Positions 20,350-32,300 of a stretch of DNA of 64,000 nucleotides are shown here, piece by piece (the first letter of the stretch is position 1; the number at the start of each line of letters is the position of its first letter). The notes under the pieces are model-generated. The model searched no databases, was not told the DNA's origin, and worked only from the letters and a program-made list of their open reading frames with translations. The translations under genes were made by a program, and so were the position numbers. Source of the stretch: Bimastos eiseni (taxonomy: Eukaryota > Annelida > Clitellata > Crassiclitellata > Lumbricidae); NCBI GenBank assembly GCA_959347315.1, contig OY365810.1, positions 30,559,565-30,623,564 of the forward strand, given 5' to 3'.

Positions 20350-23300
20350 GTAAGATGATTTTTTAAAGTCGTTTGAACTATTCTATTAAGACTCTATTTG
20401 CTTTGATTTTTTAAAGTAGTATGTTTTAGATATTCTGAAGTATTTATTAAGATCAATTTTGAAGAGTTTTCATGGCTGATTTGTTTGAGTTGCATAAATT
20501 GGAATTTGCACGATCTCTGGGACTGAAGAAGAAGTCTGAATTTTAACTGATTTGTTGGTTTAAATTTTGGTAGCAATTGATTTGAAACTGGGATGTGTTA
20601 GTGTTGTATTGTAGATATTCTTGTGAAGGCAATAAGCAAGGAAAATTGTTGTAGGTGATTGTCGTGGTTTCTCTCTCTCGCCAACTCCTTCTAGATGACG
20701 AGAGATACCGCCAGTTCTTTCCTCTATCACCAAGCTCAGCAACGCGACACACTTGATGGTTTTAATATGTATATTTAATGATATATATACACACCACTCC
20801 ACTCATCCTATCTACACTTACTGGAGTTGTTAGTGTCGGTTTTAGAAATGTTTCCCTGGTTTACTTTGGAGACGGGATTCCCAACTACGTTGATTATCCT
20901 TATCGTCAGAATGACCTAGCATCTCCCCCAGTTCCGAAACAAGTCCCTGTTCCTTCCCTTGCTACCCTATATGAATCCTTGTAGAGGCGATTTTTTTCGC
21001 CATCTCAAACGCAAAACTCGTATCTCTACTGGACGACAAATCGCCTGCTGAAACTATTCCTAAACCGTGGTTGGTCAGGTCTTGGCGTCCCTAGCGTAAC
21101 GCCAGATCCCTTGGGGCGTCCAGTTACTGTTTGACTAGTGGCTGTTATGGCTGGGCCTTATTAGTGTCATTGAATTCCATTACTACAGTTATACCGCCTA
21201 ACAGATTGCGCGTTCATATCGGAATTGTCCCTTATTCATGCTCCGTGTCAACGGGCCGGTTTAAACCAGATTTTCAGCTGGTTCAAGAATTTCTTGTCCA
21301 TGGGTTGCAGAGGAGGTAGGGACAGGCGCCTCTACCGTCTGCCTCGAGGTGTCGAGTTTCGTTGCTTGACACTCCGTTGCTATTTGCATATTTCTCTCCG
21401 TCTGTATTGAGGCCGTCTGCCTCTGGCGAAACCCATTGAGATCTCCTTTCTCAGGTTTCAGGTAGACACATCTTCATCTGTAGTCCTCACACGCCTGTGC
21501 TGCTGGTCGATGACTTTTATATAGCGCCATTGTCCAGAATGTCATGTGTGACAGTGATCATATTGTAAGAATCATTGACAAGGCCACTATTTACATTTCA
21601 TCCAGATACTGAATGCTGCCTGAAACAAGACATTAAGGCAGAATAACTAGTGAAGTGCAGAGGAGAGTTATAGAAATGATCTAGGGTATAAGGATCCAAG
21701 TTTGACATCTAACTCATCTTTTTATCATTTCATTATTTAATTAATCTCACAGTTCTCAGAAAGTTGATAAGATGTGCACTAAAGGCACCGGAAAGAAGCT
21801 CTATAGGAGGACACTGAATTGAAGATTATGAGATTAACACTGGAGAGGAGGCAATGCCATGCCAGAGAGGTTGTTTGAGCTAGATTTTAGGATTTAAATA
21901 AAGGGTTGAAGCTAGGAAACCAACCAATGGGTGATGGGGTGAACCAGGGTTGAATGTAGTTGAACGTTATCAAGTATGGGACAAGGAAGATGTCATATTT
22001 TGGTTTGGTCATATTTTGGTCAAATTTGGAGAAGCAAGCAGATTGTTTGGAAGATAAAATAAATCAATGTACAAACACCTGGAAGACAGCATTGATGGGT
22101 TGTTAAGGACACAGACAATAGCGACCGTTTTGTCAATTTAATGAGAACAGAAGAAGACAATAATGTGTGGAGACAGGCAGAGTCCATGGAAGAAAGGCTC
22201 CTCTGAAGGCAAGACCAAAATAATTCGAGTGGTAATGTAAGTATGTATTTAGACATTTACTCATGGGTATCCCCTTACCATGATGTCTATTAAATACCTG
22301 CTATGCTACCTTACCATGCTATCTATTTAGCAACTTTACTATGGTACATTATCTAGCATCTGTTATTCTGCTTTACTATTGTGCCTGTTAAGCATATGCT
22401 CTGGTATACCTTACTATTACACATATTAAGTACCTGTTCTCCTGCCTCCTTACTATATACAATGCCTATTTAGTATCTGTGCTACTACCTTACTATGTTG
22501 CCTCTTAAGTACCTGCTCTGCTGTCGTACTCACCTATTAGGTAGCTATTCTTCTGCCTTACTATATAGTTCTTATTAAGTACCGGTTCTGCTGTATTACT
22601 ATAATCTGCTCAGAAAACTGATGCCTGTGCCAAATGGTATTAAAGTTATCACTAGACAAAACATTAGTCAATGAGCAAACCATGGGTGAATGATCAGCAG
22701 TGGTGAGCTCCTGCAAACACGTACGTGTATTCCACACCAGTATATTGCTACCCAGAGATGCTGTTGGACACCTTGTTAAGTGATCTTGGACTATGCAAAA
22801 ATGAAGAAGAGAGCGAAGACAGGCGATAAAGTAGGCAACAAATGAACCCAACACCAGCCAGGCCCTTAAAGATCACAGAAGACACTGTGTCCGAGGCATT
22901 TCTTTTCCACCTGATGTGTTGAGGATCACTTTCTTCTCAACCAGCAATTGTTTAGGCCAGCGTTTTCCTTTATGTTTTAGTTTTGATGGAAAGTGTTCGA
23001 CCTGCAATTTTTTAAGGGAACCTAACCTAATTGAACCTAACCTAATTGAAACATTTTTAAAGGGAACCCTAACCTAATTGAAACATTTTTAAAGGGAACC
23101 CTAACCTAATTAAAACATTTTTAAAGGGAACCCTAACCTAATTTAAATATTTTTAAAGGGAACCCTATCCTAATTAAAACATTCTGATACATGTTGCACT
23201 TGAGAAGCAGATCGATAGCGGTTTATTTGATAACACAGTTACATATAATTGAGCTCTCCTTTATACAATCATATTTTGATTAAAATATCGCTTGTGTGAC

Positions 23301-26300
23301 AGTGACGGAGTTGAGTTTAAATTTTATACCAAGTCCTTTTCAATGCAATTTTGAGAATTCGTGAGTTTTATCCATTTCTTCATGTAACCCAAACCTTTCA
23401 GTCATGGAACCCAATAGTTCCATAGGACACACTTGGGAAATATTGGTTCTCGAGTGTCTTCCCATGGAGTAGAACATTCAGCACCTATCCAAGGACCAGG
23501 GGTGGATACTCACAGGGACAGAAGGGGATGGTCCTCTCCAGAATTTCAGGAAGAGATTTTCCCCCACCTCAATATTTCATAAATATTTCATGAATATTAT
23601 AAATTACTACCGTGCTTCCACTGTGTAGCCATTCTTGCTACATCCATGTGCTTGGGAATTGAAATTTTTTACGACCTGACCCCGCAACCCGGGACTTAGT
23701 TTTTGCCTATGCCAAGGACTCTTGGCTCTCCAATTGGAGCTTGATGCTATCCAATTGTAACTTGTAACCTTGTATAATGGACAAGTCCACTGTGTTGCCC
23801 AAGACCCTGATGACAAACATACTATAACTCAGAAACAAAAATGCAGGAGAGAAATATCTGCCAGACAACCTACTGGGCCACATTAGAAATCCTAAAGAAT
23901 TAAATTTGTCAAGCACAACCCACGTGTGGGATGATGTGTGATCTACTAATTGATCCGAAATGACATGCTAGAGAAACACGTTGTCATCTTGCCACACGAC
24001 ATTCATACCTCAGAGTCAAAGTTAGATCTATACCGATTAAACGGCCGGCTGATTATCAGACATATCGGCAGTATCGGGTATCGGCAATGATAATCGGCAC
24101 CGATATTAAAATTACATTTTTTATTTTATAATATTATTTTCAGTCTTTAGCCCCTTTAGCGTGTAGCCTGAGTTGCGTAATCCATTCCCATAGCTTGTAG
24201 CCAGCACGAAGGCAGAGACTGTCCTATAAACCTGTGAAATAATGTTCGAAGGCTATAGCTGTTGCGCAGTGAGTAATAGACTCATAGTGATGAGTAGGTG
24301 GTGCAGCCAAGATTTGAATGCAGATCACAGGTTGTGATTTGAGGTTGGCAACATTGAGATGGGGATGAAACCTATAGACAAGAGCAAAATGTTTGTGGAA
24401 TGGGGTCATCGGGTATATCCGACCCGTGGGTATACCCGTACCTCACCCGTAGACCTCTAATGGGGACTATCTAACAAGTGGGAAACAGCTTGAACCAATG
24501 AGAATGGGAGGTTGTATCTACAAGTTCCACTCTGGTTCTGGCTACTGTGAGAGACAGGGTTTGGCCGTCTCTCTAGTGATAAAAAGATGTGGACATTAAA
24601 CTGTTGCAGGTATGGGGACATGGTTCCAGCCACAATGATTGGGAAGCTGGTTGGCAGCATGTGTTCACTTAGTGGCGTTCTTGTCATTGCACTTCCCGTG
24701 CCAGTCATCGTGTCAAACTTTGCACGGATCTACCAACAGAGCCAGCGAAGTAACAAGTCAAGGTCGGAAAAGGTAAGAAATGCCAGTCTCAATCTAGTGT
24801 TTTGTTTACACATCCCTACAGCTTATCTTGAATTATATGGAGGCATTTCAGCATTTAAAAATGCAGATTCTTGTATTCAACGGTGTTTAGATCTTGATAT
24901 TCATTCACCTTGTCAATGAAATGTTCATATGAGGCTTGCTGCTTATATACATGTATGCGTAGATAGTTGTTAGACATGTCTGCATTGGTGTACTTGCTTA
25001 CTTTATCTACACGCAGATGAGACTTAAATATTTTTTTGAAGGACTGCATCTTCTCTAGGCATGTACAAGACCTCTAGCTTGGCTGGCAAGGATTCACTGT
25101 TCTACAATCTTTTGTGATCTCTCTCAATTAAACTAGGTGATATTTTTCATAATATGCTCAGTCACATGGTACTTTACCATGTCATGGATGAAAAGCTACT
25201 ATACTGGTGGTTGATGTGTGCAAGCTGGTCATCTGCTGATTATATAGTTGATTGCTATATCTCAATGCAGAAAGATCTGTTAGGGTCGTTAACCCACTTC
25301 TCTAAGAATTTGGCCGCAGTGCTAATGGCTGGACCATTAAGGTGGGACATACGATATCTTCGGATGGTGTTTAATTACAGCCTATGTAGCCATGTAGATG
25401 CATGCTGACTGACAAGATGTCTGTGCTTGTATGGGCTTGCTGCTGCTGCTGTCGTCTGTCTGTTGGACTGCCTTCATATAGCTCAGCAGCCCTGCTCCAG
25501 TCTTGGCGCATTGTTCCTGGGCCTCTGTAGTAGCATCTGCCGTGCACACGCACACACATACATACATAACAAAACGGACGACCGGTTGTTATTCGCTCAT
25601 AACAATCGATATTGTTATGCCACAGAGGAAGAATGAATAAGTGGGATATATGACACTTATTCCGACCATTTGAAATGTCATGTGTGGCGGTTGGCGACTT
25701 CAATCGTTGCCGCAAGCACCGCCAACGCCGCAGCGTTAATCAATGGCCACATTCGTTCGTGTCTTTCTGACAGCGTATTGTCGCATGGTCTCTGTCTCTC
25801 ACGCTGGCGCTCTCTCTCTCTCCATCGCACGCCGGTTGTCAGCCTTGCCCAGCCGCCGCACGCCATCTACCGGAGGAGTCCACCCGCCCCATCTAAGATA
25901 TTGATTTTCTACAGGAAATTCGCCATCCGAGATGGCAGACAACTGCAGAGGCAATGACAGATTTACCGAATTCCAAAGAGCCCGAAGACACTCCGGAATT
26001 GATCCACTGCAAAGTGCATTTAAAATTCAGTAGTGCTATGCCAAAAGACTGTATTTGGAAGTCGAACGTGATATACATGCTTAAAGACTTGACTGGCTAC
26101 CTACATCGTGGAATGCCTTAATCTGGGATTATCTTCTGTCTCTTTACTTATGAAATAGAATCTTAATCACCAAACTTCTAACGTACCACTCGAAAGCCTA
26201 GCACAGGGAACCAGCTTATTCACAAGCGCGGCATAAGATCAGAGGGGTTGTCCAAAAGGAAGTCACGGTCCATAGTGATGTTCATCATCTCTGTAAAAAA

Positions 26301-29300
26301 CTTTAGCCAAATGGTTCATTTAAATATGACAGGTGTCTTTCAAATACGTTTTATTACCGGTTGCCTGTTGCAGACTTTAATGACATCCATGGGGTAATTT
26401 GTTGCTCAATTTCTGCTCACTTTAAAACTGTGATGTGTAGGAATTTTGTTCAGAAACATTTTTGAAGTCAGTCAAATGATGTTACCACATGAATAGCTTT
26501 GGACATGATACATGAGACTCTGCTTCCTCTTTGCACAAGAATTCTTCAAGTCATTCATTTATTTTTTTGTAAAATGTTACTAAATTATGTTTTTACTTGC
26601 TCTCAACCCGTGAAGAATCACGGGTTGGATAGTATTTTAGCTCACGATCCAACTGCGACTGGCACTGTTTGTTCTAGCTGTTAACCCATGAATAATCACG
26701 AGTCATACTTGATTTTAACGTTGCTATAGTAGTGGTGAAGACACTTTGACATAGAGCTAACATAGGCCTACACATCAATTAAACGAAATGGTTGACGAAC
26801 TGTGAGTCACATACTGTAACACTGAAGTTCACGGCAATCAATACTAAAATACGCAAAAATAAACATTACCCATTAAGTTTTCGTTTGGTTTGAATAATTG
26901 TTAATATACTTAAATTACACGATGAATTTAACTTTAATAACTGCATATATACTTACATAGATGCGAATAAAAAAGTTTTGAAACGCGAATCAAAGGTTTG
27001 TTTACAGTGATGTTTGCAAATATTTCGGTTAACTTCTGTCCAATTACGAGTCTTATATTCAACGTCTGTCCAATCACACGCCCTAGATGTGACGGACAAA
27101 GCACGTGACTTAGGTAATTATATAGATAGATTATCTTTGTAAGTATCTGTTCTGAATATTTGAACCACAACAATGCTTCAGAACGGAACAATAGGATTGC
27201 AGCAAAAACGCACATTTCTTACTCTTGTCACATCATTGGTATGATTATCATTAGCGCCTGGTGCCAGCCATTTGGTGGCAATGTTTGAATGAGTGATTCC
27301 CATAGTTTCTGTTGTTCATGTGGTCCAGTGCTTGTATCAGATCTAGTCAAACTATGGTCTCAAAGGTGTTGTCTGCAATTTGTTATCTACTACCTGACAG
27401 GTAACTGAGGAGTCTGTGATAATGAGTAGGAGGTCTTTAGAGTCGAATGAGCATCATAAGCAACTTAGTTAATTTTCAGGCAGAGAATCAGAAGCCAATA
27501 ACTTTTCAAGCATATTTAGTCTGAAGCTGAACACAGTTAAGTTACATGTTGGTAGAAGTTTTTATAGCCGGAGGGGTACAAACAAAAGACAAATGACTCA
27601 TTGCCCCCTACAAAGAGGGAGTCTGAAGATCAGTATATACTCCCAGTGGGGTCCAGAGTAAACTCCTGGAAGCTTATGCCGATAAAATATAAAATGCCAG
27701 ATCTCACAGGGATAGTCTGGGCCTCGGGGATATTTGGGCAAGATGTGGTTTTTTCGCATGGTAGACTATTCGGAAGTAGGGTTGTTCCCACTGATGACTG
27801 AGGCTTCTTGATTGGACTCCATTCAAGCACAGTGAGCAAGTTGTGGAAACGTGCTTCAATCACTCGACATTATAGGGGTTTGAGCTGGAAAGTAAACTAT
27901 TCGTAATAATACTGATTCCCTGTTTCTGACTTTTGCAATGGTACATTGCTGGTTCAATGTGTAAGAACGGGAAGTGAGCAACTCTTCTATATCCCCGCCC
28001 TATGGGTATTTGATGCAGTGTATTAGCTTACCAATTAGACCTCTGCATGTTATAGGGTGCCCTAATTTTACTCAGAGGAGCTTCTGTGAGCAGACGATTG
28101 GTTGGCAACGTACTTGGGAAAGATGTTTGTTTCTGTTGGAGAAAACTTGAGCACCATCGAGAAAGTTAGTACTTATACCTATAGGGAACGAACTATCCTT
28201 GGAATTTCCAGACCATCTGGACTAACTCGGCCTCTATTCCAATTGGATCAATACCTTAGAGGCAGTGCAATTGGGGGAAGATGCAGAGGGTGTTGTTGTT
28301 GTTGAATTGGTTATGTTTGTATCTCAGGCAAAAGCTTTGAGGAGATTTGTTCAGCTTTAGGCTGTTAGACAAGCGTGTATTCTCCACATTTTACTGGTAA
28401 CATACAAAATAATTTTGGGAAGCATTAGGTAACGCATATGAATGCATTTGTATGTTTTTAGTTTAAAAATAAGCATAATATATCATAATTATGAATGCCA
28501 AATTTCTGAAGCACTACTCTACAGCTTAGTGCAGGCCGCAGGGAGCCATCTTATTCATGAGCACTGCATTATATCCGAGAGTTTGATTTTCATTGCCAGG
28601 GACACCAGAGAAGTGCAGAGCAGCTGTTTAGGCGGTTTCCTTGAGTTGGAAGACAGCGCCTATGAAATGTATTAGGGCTGGAATTCTTAAAGAGGTGAGA
28701 CTTCATTTTGGAATGGAAAAACCTGTTGGCGATAAGTGTGGCCTGAGGTGGAAAGTTCACAATGGTACTCTGGTATATGCATACTACTAATACAGCAATA
28801 CGATTGTTTTCATATTGGATTTCTTTTGAGTGATTTTGTCTCTGTCAACACTATGAACTCAGAACCAGTGGCATCTAGCAATGGGAGATTGGGAGAACAA
28901 TCTTCCATGTTTGCAAGAAGTGGTGGTGCAGCGAGTTTAACGTACTTTTGGACATAAACTATGTGTTGTTGATTGCCGATAATACAAGTGCCTGCAATAC
29001 ACATTACTACTATACACTTTCAGACCAATGGCAATCTGGAGTCAATGATCTGCAGTCAAGAAAATGAGCTGATATGCAAATACTTCTTTAACGATGTTTG
29101 ATTACGTGTAGTATCGTATGGAGCCACAACGTGTGTGGTGCTGACTGGTGCAATGCACCAGTGGCAGCTTTACTGGCACATTTGAGAGGCAGGTTTATTG
29201 TTTAGTTGTATTTACTTGCGTTGTATGACTCTTCAGATAATACTAATGGTTGCAGGCAGATAGAGCCAGCTTTCGCAGCTGGCCTGAGCTCTAGAGGTAG

Positions 29301-32300
29301 ACTGCGAAACATCCAACTGCACTGCCATCCAAAGAAAACTTGGTATTGGTTACTCAAATTATGGGAACAGAAATCTCACCATATAGGCATTGGGTAAATT
29401 TGTGGGGTAGGTGCCAGATTTTTACTTCTGTCTGCTGCAAAGATGTATCCCAAATGATTGACGTTTATCTGGCATTTTTTTCGATGCCTACTTGCCTGAA
29501 AGACAGGAATGCCTTGCCTTTTAGAGGGCACTTGCCCCTCTTATGCCCCTCTTATGCCCCTCCTCCTTTGCATGTGAATCCCACTGTCAGTTGCAATGCT
29601 AAACCAAGAGTACAAACCTACCATCATATCAGACAACTATTGAATATTCAGATTATATTCTCAAATACAGAAAGGTGGTATTATGTCATGTGGCTGCACA
29701 GCAAGCAATTTGTTTCAATGGATGATGAATCAGCGTCATTTTGATCGGAGAGCAACATTACATAAGTCAGATGTCGACCAATGTTGCCCCCCCCCCACTT
29801 GTTATCCTTTGGTCTCGCCTTATGAGAAGTCTGTGGTCCGGAAGATGATTACTGTGGAACCGCAGCAGTGGAACTGAGCTTTGTCGGTCGGGGACCGTTC
29901 GGGGTCTTGATCAGCCCCTTCTTCAGTCTACCCGGAGAACATGGCAACAGGGCCAAACGCTTCCTCTTGGTCGCCTGCTCGCTCGCTTTGTGTTCCGCAT
30001 AACTGCACGCAGCCTGGCATAAACGTTTCAAGCTTTTGCCGTCATCTATAATTTATACGACATTGGTCGTTTACTACAACAGCGACGGAGTTTTGGGCGC
30101 AGCTCTCACTGCTCCCTACCATAACCGCTCTACTGCCGCTGCCGCCCCGATCGGCGAGGGCAGAGGAGACGTACATTAGCCGCTCCTCCGCCTGTCCCTC
30201 GAAGTCGACTTGGAAGGGAACGACGTCGGCAACGTTGCCGCGGTCCGATATTTTATGCTGCGGGTGATTAGTTGGACGCTGCAAATAATTTATAACTGGC
30301 GACGACGACGTCAGGGTGCTTAGCCAGCTGATTGGCTGTGAAAGCGACCATCCGATAAACTGATTATGTTTTCCCTGTGGATAATCAACCTGCCTTTTTG
30401 CTTCCGAATAAGTTTTCCTCCGACCCTCTCCAAATACGACGTGCGGGAGTACGTCAGTAAACAATACCTCCTCACCTCGTGGTGGCATTGGAAATGTAAA
30501 CGGGATGAATGATTTTTGGTTGGACTCAGGGCCGGATTAAGGCTCAATGTCAGTTGTGGGCCCTTGTTGTCGGAACAGACGAATCGCACAGACAAGACAC
30601 AAACTTGAAATTTAACAATTTCAACTTTTTTACATTTCTCATTATGACAATAATTTTCACTTTGATATTTCAATTTACTAGTTGATGAAAAAAATGCAAT
30701 TTCAAAAAATACTTTATCTTCAGAAGAATGTGTTTGGGTTTTTTGTCTCTTTTTTAGGAAACCATCAAGTTTCGGAACTTTGTGTAATGCTTTTGCAGCT
30801 AAATGTTTCTTTTTCGGTTTTCATGACCGCTCTCATAATGACGCATTTTAAATTTTGAGAAAAAGTATATAGTTTTTAAAGAAACATCATACAGTTTTTA
30901 AAAAATTTAAAAGAGCACAAGGGTTTCAAAATAAATAAATGTGACTGCAATTTTTTATTCTTTATATTTATCCTTGTTTACAGGCTCCTTGTTTAATTTT
31001 TGGGGATGGCGAGACCCCTAATCAGCCCGGGGCTCTAAGCCATGGCTTAGTTGGCTTATGCCTTAATCCGGCCCTGGCTGGACAGGTCAAATTCAGGTCA
31101 GCACCTTTACCCGTTGGCGAGTTCAGTGTGTATACGGTGTGTACAGATGCGATATTCACAGTGTGTATGAACGGAGGGGTGTTGGTACAAAGGGAAGGGT
31201 GTCTGTTGCAAAGGAAAGCTGCATGGGGGGGAGGTCTATAAATTCTCAAGGGACGTCGATTGGCATGGGATGGCGAACATGTGTACATGTATAGCATTGC
31301 TTGTCTAAGCTTTCAAATGTAGACAGAGTGAGCGTTTTATTTTGAGCCCATACTGATTAATAGAGATGAGCATATCTCGTGTATTTCATCTTCCTACTAA
31401 TAGCACTATACATGTCATATCTTGTAGCTGTATTGTTTTAAATAGTCAGTTTTAGACCTTTATGACCTGATTTGCATTAGAATTGTCAACAATAGTAAAA
31501 AAAATTTCTCTGAAAATTCTAAATCCCTTGAGCACGAGATTCTGGCACAACCACTGCCTTGAACCTGGCATCTCCTTAACGTTTCTGGGAACACCTCAGC
31601 CCTAACCATTACACGATGGAACCCTGGCACCCACACTGCAGTGAATAAAAGACTACATACTAAATATTGATACAGTCAAAATTTGAATGATTGTTGACGA
31701 TTGAAGAGTGACCAAATTGGACTGACAAATGGAAGAGAGAAATATCTACGGGGAGGGAATTGTCATTGGAGAAATGTATGGGGGGGGGGCAAGTGTCCAT
31801 ACCTGCAGTAGTCATTTCCACATCATTTCCTGTCTATGACAGAGACTATTTGCACTGTGCTCGATGTGAAGCTAACCTGGTGTATTGGCCTTTACGAGTC
31901 ACCTGTTGAGTCTCCGCTGTCTGCCATGTTACAATTACAACTACCAGCACATCATATGGCACGTTTCTTAACTTTCACCTTTTTCAACGAACTTGTCTCA
32001 TGTTACTAACAAGATATTTTCAATCATTTAGTGATCTTAGTCTAAAGAGAATTCTTGCAAAATTTCCTGTTGCCAGACTCAACTGAGAAATTTGTTAACT
32101 ATTACTTGTAGCATCAGCAAATTCTGCTGAAAAAATGGTGCAGCTGTGCAATTAGAATTTCCCTTAAACTCCCAAAATTTCCATGAGTATCTTCTTTTCA
32201 ATGACGGCATCTAACATGAGCAGATTTAATGTCAGTTTCCGTAGTGTCTCCTTTTGTTTCAAGGATGTTTCTATGTTCTCCTTTCTCTGTAATGTAAAGA

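Larger units (their letters stand above)
20350..24609 (+). other. Kv4 intron 1
   Basis: No exon seen. It holds a minus-strand LINE-type tail near 21515 (TTTATATAGCGCC), a degenerate minisatellite at 22250-22600, a 32-bp minisatellite at 23010-23185 and a TATCGGC-rich piece near 24050-24115. Open frames around 20800-21400 lack recognisable motifs. Confidence 0.6.

Noticed and set aside
24026..24450. TATCGGC and CGGGTATACCCG-rich stretch upstream of Kv4 exon 2
   Set aside because: Looks like old transposon ends, but I could not pair the termini or find a target duplication.
30042..30488. 148-codon minus-strand frame in Kv4 intron 2
   Set aside because: No recognisable domain; explained as well by CpG-rich composition. 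Kept only as a possible regulatory block.
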